Shown here piece by piece: positions 19,790-28,532 of a stretch of 40,395 bases of DNA. Position 1 is the stretch's first letter. Each line of letters begins with the position of its first letter. Where the stretch lies: positions 1 through 40,395 of the IMG/VR virus record IMGVR_UViG_3300026488_000017. One strand, given 5' to 3'. Made by a program: the position numbers and the translations under genes. The notes beneath the pieces were generated by a model, which did no database searches, had not been told where the DNA came from, and was given only the letters and a program-made list of their open reading frames with translations. This DNA is from a virus.

Positions 19790-19935
19790 TAAAAGTAACT
19801 TAGATTTTCTAATTCCCGCAACCACTTTTCATAAGTTGAGTCTTATTCCCGCTTTAAGGACTTTTTGAATACCCGAACTATCCTAAAGGATGAGCCTGTT
19901 ATGTACCATTCACAACATTATATTAGGGTATGTGT
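19790..19935 (-). other. Non-coding stretch between clamp and tmRNA
   Basis: No ORF with a ribosome site. It contains AGCGGGAATAAGA and TGCGGGAATTAGA, a small ATCC-TTT-GGAT hairpin, and follows a TATAAATA. It may be a short late RNA reading toward the tmRNA. Confidence 0.35.
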
Positions 19936-19943
19936 TATTTATA
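19936..19943 (-). promoter_or_regulatory. Possible late promoter TATAAATA next to a palindrome
   Basis: Exact octamer on the minus strand, partly inside the palindrome ATAGGCTA-TA-TAGCCTAT (19941-19958), which itself lies over the stop codon of the clamp gene. Confidence 0.45.
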
Positions 19944-19954
19944 GGCTATATAGC

Positions 19955-20650
19955 CTATTTTGAAGAGATAACTACTGCTAGTCCATCTACATCTTGTGAT
20001 TCAAATAAACTAATAAGTGAACCTTTATTTGACTTGAAAACACTTACATTATATGAAGTGTTTGGAAGTTTTGATAAGTTACTCATAACGATTTTTAACT
20101 GAACTTCACTATTAACAACACCATTGAACTTAATAGCAATGTTATTTGAAGATTTCTCTTTACCTTGTGCAGTTAAAGTAATAACATCACTCTCATCTTT
20201 AGCACAGTCGATACTTAAATCAGTTAAATCTTTAAGGACACCTGAAACTTTCTTCAGTTTATCAAGTTCTCCAGCTGGTAACTCAAAAGTTGCTACTAAT
20301 TCGTTTGTCTTAATACGGTCAACCATATCAAGTTTAGTCCTAGCTTCTTCCTCAATTAGAGAAATGTTTGTCGTAGCATAACGAATATTTGAATTATCGT
20401 TACTAATAGTAAGAATACCACTAGTTAAATCAATATCAGCATCTTCGCCAATAACGCCGATTGTACTAAGTAATTCAGGTATATTAAAGATACCAAATTC
20501 CTCGAACGATGCTTCACCTAGTTTTTCAAGATTGAAGAAGGCCTGTATGTTATTCCCCATTTTGATTCCAGTTACTGGATATGTTATAATGGCCTGTGTG
20601 TTGATTGCACTTAAAGCACTAAGTACATTTTTTGTATTTTTGTTTAGCAT
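19955..20650 (-). CDS. 45: Sliding clamp, T4 gp45-like
   Basis: A 231-aa protein, close to the 228 aa of T4 gp45. The N terminus MLNKNTKNVLSALSAINTQAII and the alternating beta pattern through NIAIKFNGVVNSEVQLKIVM to GLAVVISSK fit the phage clamp family. In T4 the trimeric ring tethers DNA polymerase and is also a co-activator of gp55-dependent late transcription, which fits the TATAAATA promoters here. Middle-type promoter upstream. Confidence 0.85.
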   Translation of the reverse strand: MLNKNTKNVLSALSAINTQAIITYPVTGIKMGNNIQAFFNLEKLGEASFEEFGIFNIPELLSTIGVIGEDADIDLTSGILTISNDNSNIRYATTNISLIEEEARTKLDMVDRIKTNELVATFELPAGELDKLKKVSGVLKDLTDLSIDCAKDESDVITLTAQGKEKSSNNIAIKFNGVVNSEVQLKIVMSNLSKLPNTSYNVSVFKSNKGSLISLFESQDVDGLAVVISSK

Positions 20651-20684
20651 TTATCACCTTTGTTTTGTTTTGTTTGATAGTAGT

Positions 20685-20706
20685 ATTATAACAAAGTTAT
20701 ACTTAA
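20685..20706 (-). promoter_or_regulatory. Middle-type promoter (TTAAGTA box, TATAAT -10)
   Basis: Perfect box and -10 in the 16-nt register on the minus strand, ahead of the clamp gene. Confidence 0.75.
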
Positions 20707-20724
20707 CTTTGCTTTATTATTAAA

Positions 20725-20997
20725 TTATCGTGTCTGCATCATACCATCGTCCATCAATCCATACATTAATTCATTGATGACATTAGTACTGATTCTTTTA
20801 GCCATTCGTGCATCACAGCCACCTTGTACCATTTCTCTCGTACTATGATTAATAGAGTCTAAACGAATTGTTTCGATATTACCAGTTGGTAATTCACCAC
20901 GACCTTCAACAAATGCTAATAAATTCTTTTGAAATCTTTCAACTTTTTGTACGAATGTACCTTTTACCATTTGACTAACTATGTAACTTTTTCTCAT
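20725..20997 (-). CDS. Small helical protein between UvsW and clamp (90 aa)
   Basis: Begins MRKSYIVSQMVKGTFVQKVE; mainly helical, with a C-terminal MYGLMDDGMMQTR. It does not resemble T4 gp33, RpbA or gp62 closely enough to name. The position between UvsW and the clamp and its own middle promoter suggest a role in replication or transcription. Inference only. Confidence 0.7.
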   Translation of the reverse strand: MRKSYIVSQMVKGTFVQKVERFQKNLLAFVEGRGELPTGNIETIRLDSINHSTREMVQGGCDARMAKRISTNVINELMYGLMDDGMMQTR

Positions 20998-21024
20998 TTT
21001 AGACCTTTATGTTTTGATAGATGT

Positions 21025-21046
21025 ATTATAACATATCAATCCTTAA
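21025..21046 (-). promoter_or_regulatory. Middle-type promoter (TTAAGG box, TATAAT -10)
   Basis: TTAAGG is in the 16-nt register with TATAAT on the minus strand, ahead of the 90-aa gene. Confidence 0.65.
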
Positions 21047-21061
21047 AAGGAGATTAAAGCG

Positions 21062-22759
21062 TTAAAATAAATCGATTTCTTTCTCTGTAATTGGGTAGCC
21101 CCAATCCATATATTCGGCCAACCGGCTCTGAAAATGTTTCATTACATAATTTTTCTTCTCGCTTCTCGCTGTCTTGTAGGTTAAATCATCACAAACATCG
21201 ATGAGGTTCATTCGGCTTTTACTGCTATGAAGACGCATACCACGCCCTATACTCTGACCCAATCGAATAAAGCTCTTCGTACTAGCTCCAAGCACGATAT
21301 TGGCTAGTGAAGGGATATTAGCACCAGTACTCATCGTTTGGTAATTGGCCACGATGGTAACCTTAAGCTTATCTTTCACAAGCAATCTAATTGCTTCCCT
21401 CTGTGATGCTTCTACTCCACCGTAAATAAAATACACATCGTATTCGCTAAGAGATTTTAGTAAATCGGGATTATATTCCTGAGGTTCCTCTAGCGATTCA
21501 AGAAATTTTTTGTATTTTTTGATTTCTTTCTCTGTAATATCCCCATTGAATACCATTAGTGCTTCGGGGTCGTAAGCTTCTTTCATAAATTTTGGCGTGA
21601 ATTTATCAAGCAGTCTGACCTTTTCATTAGAGCATTTATTCTTAACGAGAAGCTCAAGCAGTTTTTTTCCGTGAGCTACTGTGTCGAATAACAGCAGTGT
21701 ATTCCCTAACCCGGTCATTTTAGTGGTAATTTTTGCTATTTTGTCGTTTCTTATGTCGTGAGAATTTAAAAATTTAATTTCATCTTGATACGATTTAAGA
21801 GCCTTAACGACCTTTCTTTCTTCGGCAGAATAGTTAAAAAACATCGTAGTAATATGAACTGGTGTAGCAAGTCCTCTTTCCACTAATCCTTGTGGTGTAA
21901 TATATACCTTACCTTGACCAAGAATAGCAAGAATACTCATTTTATCGGCATAATTTCTAGGCATCGTACCAGTCAATCCTATTCTCCAAGTACACGACTC
22001 AGCAGCATTAGCTAGTAAAGCAATACTGTCACCTTTCGCGCCGTGTGCTTCATCAACGATGATACATTCTACATCTTGAACTAACGACGGATTAGCATAC
22101 AAAGATTGCCAAGTAGAAATGATAACTGAATCATCAGCAAATACTTCTTCCTTTTCTTGTTTAGAAAGGACTGAATCTCCACCGATAGTAACGATATGGT
22201 CATTGAAATCGCAAGTACCGAAATAATCTATTAAATCTTGTTTCATTTGTTGTAGTAGAAGAACATTAGGAACAATAAGTAAAGTTTTTCTTTTTGCTTT
22301 GAATTGATAGTACATAATCATACCAAGAATCAATGACTTACCAGAACCAGTAGCTGACTGAATCACTAATCGTTTATGCCGAATAGCATCATAACTTGCT
22401 TGTAACTGATAATCGTATGGCGTAAAAGGTAAACCTAGTGTACCAACCCATTTGTCAAATTCTGATTTCTTTGGTTCTTTTATGTGTGCGTGTGATAGTC
22501 TTTGATATTGGTATTCTTTCTTATCATCTTTAAGGCGTTTGAGAACATACGATATTAATCCCTTAGGGAACTTTATATCTCCTTCATCAGTAATGATAGC
22601 AAAATGCTTTTTACCATCCCAAATACCTGCACGATATGAAGGCATAAATTTATATCCTTCCGTGAATACAGATAAAGAATCTATTACAGTCCTCTTAAAA
22701 TCGTAGTCTTCAGTTTGTAGGAGGACATAGCTCTCGTTTAAATCTGTTAAAGCGTACAT
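21062..22759 (-). CDS. uvsW: UvsW-like SF2 helicase
   Basis: A 565-aa protein (T4 UvsW is about 503). The N-terminal domain ALTDLNESYVLLQ and IWDGKKHFAI matches UvsW. Helicase motifs are QLQASYDAI, Walker A ATGSGKS (residues 136-142), DEAH (236-239), GLTGTMPRN and IGRGMRLH. UvsW remodels branched DNA and R-loops and drives the switch to recombination-dependent replication. It lies directly behind a 49-aa gene with a TAA-ATG junction. Confidence 0.93.
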   Translation of the reverse strand: MYALTDLNESYVLLQTEDYDFKRTVIDSLSVFTEGYKFMPSYRAGIWDGKKHFAIITDEGDIKFPKGLISYVLKRLKDDKKEYQYQRLSHAHIKEPKKSEFDKWVGTLGLPFTPYDYQLQASYDAIRHKRLVIQSATGSGKSLILGMIMYYQFKAKRKTLLIVPNVLLLQQMKQDLIDYFGTCDFNDHIVTIGGDSVLSKQEKEEVFADDSVIISTWQSLYANPSLVQDVECIIVDEAHGAKGDSIALLANAAESCTWRIGLTGTMPRNYADKMSILAILGQGKVYITPQGLVERGLATPVHITTMFFNYSAEERKVVKALKSYQDEIKFLNSHDIRNDKIAKITTKMTGLGNTLLLFDTVAHGKKLLELLVKNKCSNEKVRLLDKFTPKFMKEAYDPEALMVFNGDITEKEIKKYKKFLESLEEPQEYNPDLLKSLSEYDVYFIYGGVEASQREAIRLLVKDKLKVTIVANYQTMSTGANIPSLANIVLGASTKSFIRLGQSIGRGMRLHSSKSRMNLIDVCDDLTYKTARSEKKNYVMKHFQSRLAEYMDWGYPITEKEIDLF

Positions 22760-22909
22760 TTAAACTCTTTCTGTGAAAGTATATGTTAATACAGTCCAGA
22801 ATGGTGACCAAGAGTAATCGATGTACTCTTTTTTATAAGATGTTCTGCGTGTTTTTGTTCCTAAAAGTTTTATGAGGAATAGCGTAAATGCTGAGTGATT
22901 GTGGTGCAT
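22760..22909 (-). CDS. Small basic protein leading the uvsW operon (49 aa)
   Basis: The ATG has AAAGGA 6 nt upstream. The peptide starts MHHNHSAFTLFLIKLLGTK and ends TYTFTERV. Its stop codon abuts the uvsW ATG, so it may couple uvsW translation. No family recognised. Confidence 0.6.
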   Translation of the reverse strand: MHHNHSAFTLFLIKLLGTKTRRTSYKKEYIDYSWSPFWTVLTYTFTERV

Positions 22910-22931
22910 AGTTGTCCTTTTTATTTAAACA

Positions 22932-22953
22932 ATTATACACTCTTTACACTTAA
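22932..22953 (-). promoter_or_regulatory. Middle-type promoter of the uvsW unit
   Basis: TTAAGTG is in the 16-nt register with TATAAT on the minus strand. Confidence 0.7.
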
Positions 22954-22958
22954 CTATG

Positions 22959-23174
22959 CTAGTTAGTGTAGTTTTTGAGTATATAATCTTTTGTGATAGT
23001 ACTAATCTTATTTTGGTCTGAAGATTGCACTTTGAATTTATTATCACCAAGAGCTTCCAATATTTCTATCGTAAGCGTGATGCTCTTATTCCATTTAGGC
23101 ACATTCTCTGTCCAAATCTGCCCTACCTTTACGATACTGGCATCATCTTCGGCTATCTGTCTAAAAGTTCTCAT
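22959..23174 (-). CDS. Small late protein with capsid-targeting-like N terminus (71 aa)
   Basis: MRTFRQIAE|DDASIVKVG resembles T4 internal proteins (MKTYQEFIAE|A in IPIII), with I-A-E as the likely protease site. The mature part is a beta-rich domain (GQIWTENVPKWNKSITL, then NKFKVQSSDQNKISTI). It is second in a late unit after the 74-aa gene. Confidence 0.7.
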   Translation of the reverse strand: MRTFRQIAEDDASIVKVGQIWTENVPKWNKSITLTIEILEALGDNKFKVQSSDQNKISTITKDYILKNYTN

Positions 23175-23178
23175 ATTT

Positions 23179-23403
23179 CTATAAGTATTTCTTCATAGCT
23201 TTGTAAAGAGCTTTAGTCTTCTTGTCGTCCATAGCTTCTAAATAATCTTCTGGAACCGCATCACCTGCATAAATACCAGAATCGCCCATATTTTCTTCAA
23301 ACCAGTCCCACATATCTTGGTCTGCTTTAGAACCAACTAAGTCCATTAGTTCATCTTTCATTTTGTCTGTATTCTCGTTTACGAATTCGCTAAATTTTTT
23401 CAT
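23179..23403 (-). CDS. Small late acidic protein with capsid-targeting-like N terminus (74 aa)
   Basis: MKKFSEFVNE|NTDK is close to the T4 internal-protein leader, followed by a mainly helical acidic domain (DMWDWFEENMGDSGI, DYLEAMDDKKTKALYKAMK). Perfect TATAAATA and AAGGAG upstream. Confidence 0.75.
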   Translation of the reverse strand: MKKFSEFVNENTDKMKDELMDLVGSKADQDMWDWFEENMGDSGIYAGDAVPEDYLEAMDDKKTKALYKAMKKYL

Positions 23404-23426
23404 CGTATTCTCCTTGTGTTTATGAT

Positions 23427-23434
23427 TATTTATA
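23427..23434 (-). promoter_or_regulatory. T4-type late promoter TATAAATA
   Basis: Exact octamer on the minus strand, 23 nt upstream of the 74-aa gene. Confidence 0.75.
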
Positions 23435-23533
23435 GGGAAGGGAGATTTCTAGTTTTAAGAGCAAGAAATCTTGAACGAACTCTGAATGATGCTATTTTTT
23501 AAGTCTGTGGCACATATCTACACCGTACATTGA

Positions 23534-23764
23534 CTATGCTTTAGCAAAAACTATATCTAATTCTGAACCACTTCTTGGATTAACACCCAATACTTTATAG
23601 TCTTTATTGAATTTTATTAGTTCTTTATATTCAAAACCATCAACTACAACAATATTAAACTCACCTATATCTAATTCTAAGAAGTCTTTGAAGTAACCTT
23701 CTGCTATATCTTCTGTTAATTCTTTTTTACTCTCTGTAACTTGAAACTTACTAAACTTTTTCAT
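23534..23764 (-). CDS. Small late protein with capsid-targeting-like N terminus (76 aa)
   Basis: MKKFSKFQVTE|SKKELTED matches the same N-terminal pattern. The rest is a small alpha/beta domain (LDIGEFNIVVVDGFEYKEL). Late promoter and AAAAGGAG upstream. The 100 bp after it hold an AGATTTCT/AGAAATCT hairpin and no clear gene. Confidence 0.72.
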   Translation of the reverse strand: MKKFSKFQVTESKKELTEDIAEGYFKDFLELDIGEFNIVVVDGFEYKELIKFNKDYKVLGVNPRSGSELDIVFAKA

Positions 23765-23782
23765 TTTAATCTCCTTTTATAC

Positions 23783-23790
23783 TATTTATA
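23783..23790 (-). promoter_or_regulatory. T4-type late promoter TATAAATA
   Basis: Exact octamer on the minus strand, 18 nt upstream of the 76-aa gene. Confidence 0.75.
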
Positions 23791-24192
23791 CTATTTATTA
23801 CCTTGTTTGAAATTTTCGTAATCTAAAAGTGATTTAGCAGACCACCGAGCGTTATTTATGTTGTCCATTGACTTTTCAACGAACGACACATAAGTTTTTG
23901 CTGCAGAGAGTTTCGATTTCACTGCATTTCGTTCCACATTATTTTCTATCATTGCTTTAACTTCAGCCGAACTCAAATCTACCTCGTAGTGTACTTTGTA
24001 GTAACCAAATAATTCAGCATACATATTTGACATTTCTATTTCTAGTTTGTCTATGGCTCTAGCAGCATTAAACCACTCTAAAAGATATTGGTTATATAGC
24101 ATTGGTAACCTTACAAGAACCTTATCTAGGTTAGTTAGGTCGAATTCCAATTCTTTGTCTAAATCGACAACCATTTGCTCTATCTTATTCAT
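23791..24192 (-). CDS. Helical protein downstream of topoisomerase (133 aa)
   Basis: Starts MNKIEQMVVDLDKELEF at an ATG that overlaps the topoisomerase stop (TAATG); the longer frame into the topoisomerase gene is rejected. It is almost wholly helical with coiled-coil character (NAARAIDKLEIEMSNMYAEL, KAMIENNVERNAVKSKLSAA). Co-transcribed with the topoisomerase genes; function unknown. Confidence 0.72.
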   Translation of the reverse strand: MNKIEQMVVDLDKELEFDLTNLDKVLVRLPMLYNQYLLEWFNAARAIDKLEIEMSNMYAELFGYYKVHYEVDLSSAEVKAMIENNVERNAVKSKLSAAKTYVSFVEKSMDNINNARWSAKSLLDYENFKQGNK

Positions 24193-25508
24193 TACAGAGC
24201 ACCTAAATCGTTGTTCCACATTGTCGTTTCATCAGTTCCAGCAACTGTGCCGTATTCTGCTTTACCACTTTTAATCTGCGTAAGAAGCTCTTGCACTTTT
24301 TCTTCAGTCAATGAGTAGATTGGCATTCTTAATAAAAAGTCATAAGAACCTTCGTCCATCTGAATGTTATCGACTGTTTCAATCTGTTTAATAATCTCAT
24401 CTTTTTTCTTGTTATTTACTTCAATCGTACCTTTAATTACAGCACTAATAAAGATGTACTTACTAGCAAGAATTCTTAGAGAATTCTTAATACCAGCTAA
24501 CTGTGATGCTTTTCTCTTAGTGAAATACTGTAAACGAATATCTATGAATGCTTCGAGAATTTCTTCAACTGACTTGAAAACTCTAATCTTGTTATTTTCG
24601 TCCATACAAGTGTAGTTCTCTGAAAGTTTTTTAACAAGCTTTAGTTTATCGAGAACCTTTTCATCGTTCCAAGACTTCAATACTTTTGATTCGATATTCA
24701 CTATGAATTTGAATAAATCTCCATCACTTAAATCTTTATAAGACCTAATGACCTTATCATCTTCTAGTTTGTCAAGAACCTTGATATAAGATTTCAGGTT
24801 ATATCCTATAGGCAATTCAGTAATCTCGATGCTTGTGATAGTTTTTCTAACGAATGAACCTTTGATTAGCCATTTATTAGATTCTTCGCCTTGTTCCACT
24901 GTACCAGTAAAACCATTAAAGAAAGGTTTAAGGTCTACTTTTTTCTTAGAGCCGTTGAGTTTATTTTCAATATAATTTCTAATATGTACTGGATTTCTTC
25001 CTAGTACTTTTTGTGCAAAACCCGATGAAATTCCTTCTGACCCATTAATAAGTAATAGAGGCAGTGTAGGTACATAGAAACGAGGTTCAATTTTATCACC
25101 CTCAAATTCTTGCGGTATTAGGATATCGTTATCGGCTTTAAGGAATAATTTATCTGTATATTTTTCTTTCATTGTATAGATATAACGAGGAGCAGATGCT
25201 TCAGGACTAAATCTCGTACCAAAGTTTCCTTCTCTCGTTAGGACTGGTAAATTATTAGTACCAGTGTAATTTTGTGCCATCGTAACGATAACACCTTGAG
25301 CACCACCGTGTAGATATTGAGTGTGTTCGGCCATCTTGTTAGATAACTGGTCCACTTTAATCTCTTTTGTGATATTTTTATCTATAACAGTATATAATAT
25401 TTTACGAGCTGTATTTTTTTGTCCATCAATGTATGAGGCAATCTTACGGAGATTATCGTAAGAAGCATAGTCCACATAATCTGTATTGAAAAAGTCTGTT
25501 ATTTTCAT
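24192..25508 (-). CDS. 52: DNA topoisomerase II A-type subunit, T4 gp52-like
   Basis: A 438-aa protein, near the 442 aa of T4 gp52. It has YIDGQKNTARKILY, the YLHGGAQGVIVTMAQN segment, and APRYIYT with the likely catalytic Tyr109 after Arg108. It also has PLLLINGSEGISSGFA. It cuts and rejoins DNA in the phage topoisomerase. AAAAGGAACC ribosome site; it shares a middle transcript with the B-type subunit. Confidence 0.93.
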   Translation of the reverse strand: MKITDFFNTDYVDYASYDNLRKIASYIDGQKNTARKILYTVIDKNITKEIKVDQLSNKMAEHTQYLHGGAQGVIVTMAQNYTGTNNLPVLTREGNFGTRFSPEASAPRYIYTMKEKYTDKLFLKADNDILIPQEFEGDKIEPRFYVPTLPLLLINGSEGISSGFAQKVLGRNPVHIRNYIENKLNGSKKKVDLKPFFNGFTGTVEQGEESNKWLIKGSFVRKTITSIEITELPIGYNLKSYIKVLDKLEDDKVIRSYKDLSDGDLFKFIVNIESKVLKSWNDEKVLDKLKLVKKLSENYTCMDENNKIRVFKSVEEILEAFIDIRLQYFTKRKASQLAGIKNSLRILASKYIFISAVIKGTIEVNNKKKDEIIKQIETVDNIQMDEGSYDFLLRMPIYSLTEEKVQELLTQIKSGKAEYGTVAGTDETTMWNNDLGAL

Positions 25509-25529
25509 TTGGTTCCTTTTATTCCTATA

Positions 25530-25868
25530 TTATACTTCAATTCTACTTAATAATTCATCTTCATCGAGATATGATGATTCGCTTAATGATATTGATGCCG
25601 CTTGTTGTAAAACAGAATAAACATTCTCGTGTGCTATTTCATCTAAATTATCTACCCATTCAGACAAACTATATCCAACAGTTTCATCTAAGAAATCTAA
25701 AAACTCATCTTCTTTGCTCTCAGCTTCATAACCCAAATCGTAGTTATTACAAATGTATAATTTGGCAACATTTGTTATTTGGTTTGTGATTTGCTCGTGG
25801 ATTACGCTCGTTTCTTCAAGAGCATATAACCCATCTAATATTCTACTTATTTTTTCATCTGGTTCCAT
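25530..25868 (-). CDS. Acidic protein between topoisomerase subunits (112 aa)
   Basis: Begins MEPDEKISRILDGLYALEET. Strongly acidic and helical throughout. No family recognised. AAAGGATAAATA precedes the ATG. Tight spacing puts it in the topoisomerase operon, perhaps as an accessory factor. Confidence 0.72.
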   Translation of the reverse strand: MEPDEKISRILDGLYALEETSVIHEQITNQITNVAKLYICNNYDLGYEAESKEDEFLDFLDETVGYSLSEWVDNLDEIAHENVYSVLQQAASISLSESSYLDEDELLSRIEV

Positions 25869-25877
25869 TATTTATCC

Positions 25878-27734
25878 TTAAAGTTTTATTAAAGAGAATT
25901 CATTGGCCATAATATAACCTTTTCTCTTATCTGAAAATTTCTTATCACCATATAACCAGTCACCTAAGATGCTTGGGTCATCGACTTCAAAAATATCAAT
26001 CATTTTAGAGATAGTATCTTTAGCAATAATTGCTTTCAAATCTTTCTCTTTCCACGAACCTAAACCCTTGTAGTATTTTACTTCGAGTCCTTTAGCTTCA
26101 TTCTCATCGAAATCCCCTATTCTGTACCACCATTTCATTACTTTCCCGGCTTTCTTAGCACCTAGAATCGGTGTATTAAGAACGCCTGTTTTACCTTTTT
26201 CTAAGTATTCAGGTAAATATCTGTGAAAGAAACCTAGTAACAGACCACGAATGTGGATACCATCCAAATCTTGGTCTGTACCATAAATGATGTACTCATA
26301 GCCTTCGTTCTTAACGATGCTATATAATTCTGATAGTTCTGTGTTGTTTGTGAATTTAGACTGACTAGCATCAAAAGCATTGAGTGGTACACCCTTCATT
26401 TCGTAGAAGCCGAATTCTTTTCTACCAAGAACAGGCATTAAACCACCACGAGCAGAAGCACCTTCACAAATCACTAAATATTTTTTCATACCAGTTGCTG
26501 GAAAATATTTCTCTGATTTAATTTTCTTCGTTTTCTTCTCTAAACCTGCTAATTCTTTTCTCTTAGCAAATTCTTCTTTGATTCTATACACTTCAGTAAT
26601 AGGGCCAATGATGTCTTTATTTTTGTGTAGTCTATCTACAATCTTATCCCAATCAGGTTCATCTATTTGCGACTTGAACTGCGTAAAAGTGTTTGAACAA
26701 ACAGATTTAATTTGGTCTTCAAAACGGGGATTAAACATACCATCAAATAAAACAATAGTAAACAGTTTATTCTTAACATCTCCACTCTTAATGTTTGGAT
26801 ATTTCTTAGAAATTTTATCAGTCAATTTACCTGAGATAGCATTCATAGCCCAATTCATAGGTTTACCGCCGTTATTAACATTCAGACCGTTAATATAATG
26901 AACAAATTCAAAGTTATCATTTGGATTGTTCATAACAGCGATTTTAAGACCACGGACTTCGATAATCTCAGGAGAACCTTCGTAGAAATTAGAATACATA
27001 TCTACATAATCTTTGAAGTTCTTAGCCTTAATCGTTACACCATTGATAGTGAACTTGATTTTGGGATACATAAGAGCTAGATTAAGCACATCATAAGCTA
27101 ATATTTCCTCGTGAATTTTAGTGAAACCATTAAGACCAAAGATACTATAATCAGGTAAGAAGTGAACTAATGTCCCAGGTGCCTTAGAAGTTTTTCCTTG
27201 TTTTACTTCTTTCTCTGATAGATTATCTTTCGCTTTCAATGTGAATATTTTACCATCATTAATAGTTGTTCCAGTAAATTCTTTAGAGAAAATACAAGTC
27301 AATGAAACACCTTCACCATTCTGTCCTAGAGTAGCATTGTCTTCGGCGTCATCAAAATTTGAACCAGCATCAAGCTCTGTCCAAGCACCCTCTGGCATCA
27401 TCATATTGATTTCTACATCATCATCCGATTCAATAGGGATAATTGGGATACCTCTACCGTTATCTCGGACAGAAATATAATTATCTTTCGTTACAATGTC
27501 AATCTTATTAGCAAATTTGTAGTTTGTTCTTACGCCTTCATCGATACAATTATCTATAACCTCTCTAATGATTTTGATAAGACCTGGGACAAATTTGATT
27601 TCTTGTTTTGCTATTTTCGAGTCACTTAAAAAGTATCTCATTTCTTGAACAGCTTGAACAGCACCGATATAACGATTTGGTCGTTTCAGTACTTTTGTGA
27701 TAGCAGATATTTTTCTTACATTATTAGCTTGCAT
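25878..27734 (-). CDS. 39: DNA topoisomerase II B-type (ATPase) subunit, T4 gp39+gp60-like
   Basis: A 618-aa protein. GHKL ATPase motifs are REVIDNCIDEGVRT, DNGRGIP (91-97) and GQNGEGVS (137-144). The TOPRIM domain is CEGASARGG (423-431) and TDQDLDGIHIRG (486-497). T4 splits this between gp39 and gp60; here one gene holds both. It leads the operon from the promoter at 27766-27787. Confidence 0.94.
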   Translation of the reverse strand: MQANNVRKISAITKVLKRPNRYIGAVQAVQEMRYFLSDSKIAKQEIKFVPGLIKIIREVIDNCIDEGVRTNYKFANKIDIVTKDNYISVRDNGRGIPIIPIESDDDVEINMMMPEGAWTELDAGSNFDDAEDNATLGQNGEGVSLTCIFSKEFTGTTINDGKIFTLKAKDNLSEKEVKQGKTSKAPGTLVHFLPDYSIFGLNGFTKIHEEILAYDVLNLALMYPKIKFTINGVTIKAKNFKDYVDMYSNFYEGSPEIIEVRGLKIAVMNNPNDNFEFVHYINGLNVNNGGKPMNWAMNAISGKLTDKISKKYPNIKSGDVKNKLFTIVLFDGMFNPRFEDQIKSVCSNTFTQFKSQIDEPDWDKIVDRLHKNKDIIGPITEVYRIKEEFAKRKELAGLEKKTKKIKSEKYFPATGMKKYLVICEGASARGGLMPVLGRKEFGFYEMKGVPLNAFDASQSKFTNNTELSELYSIVKNEGYEYIIYGTDQDLDGIHIRGLLLGFFHRYLPEYLEKGKTGVLNTPILGAKKAGKVMKWWYRIGDFDENEAKGLEVKYYKGLGSWKEKDLKAIIAKDTISKMIDIFEVDDPSILGDWLYGDKKFSDKRKGYIMANEFSLIKL

Positions 27735-27765
27735 TGGTTTCCTTTTTGATGAATGTTTAGAGTGT

Positions 27766-27787
27766 ATTATAATAGATTTTTACTTAA
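27766..27787 (-). promoter_or_regulatory. Middle-type promoter of the topoisomerase operon
   Basis: TTAAGTA is in the 16-nt register with TATAAT on the minus strand; a related TTGAGTA lies 12 nt upstream. Confidence 0.75.
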
Positions 27788-27803
27788 TATTTTACTCAAT
27801 ATT

Positions 27804-28193
27804 TTACCACTCGTCCATATAAGCTTCAGATTCACCGAAATCGTAATCGTATTTGAGTGCATCACCTTGTATGATATTTATGTGCAGTGTATTCCTGTTT
27901 GTTTCTGTGTCACCACAAATTTCTAGTAAGCGTTTTCGTGTCGTTTCTACATTATCAGGCATTAAATCAACACCGTAGATATTATGAAGAGGAATGCCTC
28001 TTTTGGCTAAAGCAGTTAAGAAATTACCTGAACCCATCGTTGGGTCTAAAAATGTCTTATCTTGTGGAGGGTTTGACCAGTCGATACCTAATGAATCTAG
28101 CATTTTTTGAACGAGAGAATCAGGTGTGAAAACCTCTCCCGTTTCTTTTACGCGTTCATCACGGTCATCGCTGTAGTGGAATTCTTCTTGCAT
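27804..28193 (-). CDS. N6-adenine-methyltransferase-like fragment with SAM motif I
   Basis: 129 aa from MQEEFHYSDD, started 1 nt after the upstream stop (TAA-T-ATG). GEVFTPDSLVQKM is the entry segment of type I/III-like adenine methyltransferases, FLDPTMGSGNFL is SAM-binding motif I, YGVDLMPDNV motif II, and NIIQGDAL motif III. It then stops before the catalytic NPPY, which is instead found in the 361-aa gene upstream. It may act as a subunit with that protein or be a remnant. An upstream ATG at 28238 overlaps the 92-aa gene and lacks a ribosome site. Confidence 0.8.
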   Translation of the reverse strand: MQEEFHYSDDRDERVKETGEVFTPDSLVQKMLDSLGIDWSNPPQDKTFLDPTMGSGNFLTALAKRGIPLHNIYGVDLMPDNVETTRKRLLEICGDTETNRNTLHINIIQGDALKYDYDFGESEAYMDEW

Positions 28194-28194
28194 A

Positions 28195-28473
28195 TTAACT
28201 ATTGAGTTCTGATAATCCAACCCATAGATTATCTTCATTGAATGATTTACCTTGTAGAAATGCTAAAGCAGTACTACATTCAGATATAATGCCTTTATAG
28301 ATGTCTTCGCACTCTGAATGTTTGTTATCAGATAGAAAGTCTATGTTTTCTCCCATAGTACCCGAAATAATGCTGTTTGCTTCAGATTCATATTTTGTGT
28401 TCTTTGCAGTACTACGAATATTTGATACAATCTCATTGTATTTGTTTCTTTCTTGGTTAGTTAAATTTCTCAT
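28195..28473 (-). CDS. Small protein between two methyltransferase pieces (92 aa)
   Basis: MRNLTNQERNKYNEIVSNIR opens a helical protein ending VGLSELNS. It has its own AAAAGGATAAGACA and a promoter that is nearly the same as those of the 361-aa and 793-aa genes. No family recognised; its placement suggests it belongs to the same functional group. Confidence 0.7.
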   Translation of the reverse strand: MRNLTNQERNKYNEIVSNIRSTAKNTKYESEANSIISGTMGENIDFLSDNKHSECEDIYKGIISECSTALAFLQGKSFNEDNLWVGLSELNS

Positions 28474-28503
28474 TGTCTTATCCTTTTATTTGTTATATGT
28501 AAT

Positions 28504-28525
28504 ATTATAACATAAGTTATCTAAG
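28504..28525 (-). promoter_or_regulatory. Middle-type promoter variant, repeated cassette 1
   Basis: TATGTTATAATATTACATAT with a degenerate box (CTTAGA) in the 16-nt register on the minus strand. Confidence 0.55.
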
Positions 28526-28532
28526 AGCCACC

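Noticed and set aside
20725-20997. Naming the 90-aa gene as gp33 or gp62
   Set aside because: Position is suggestive, but I see no sequence pattern that supports either assignment.
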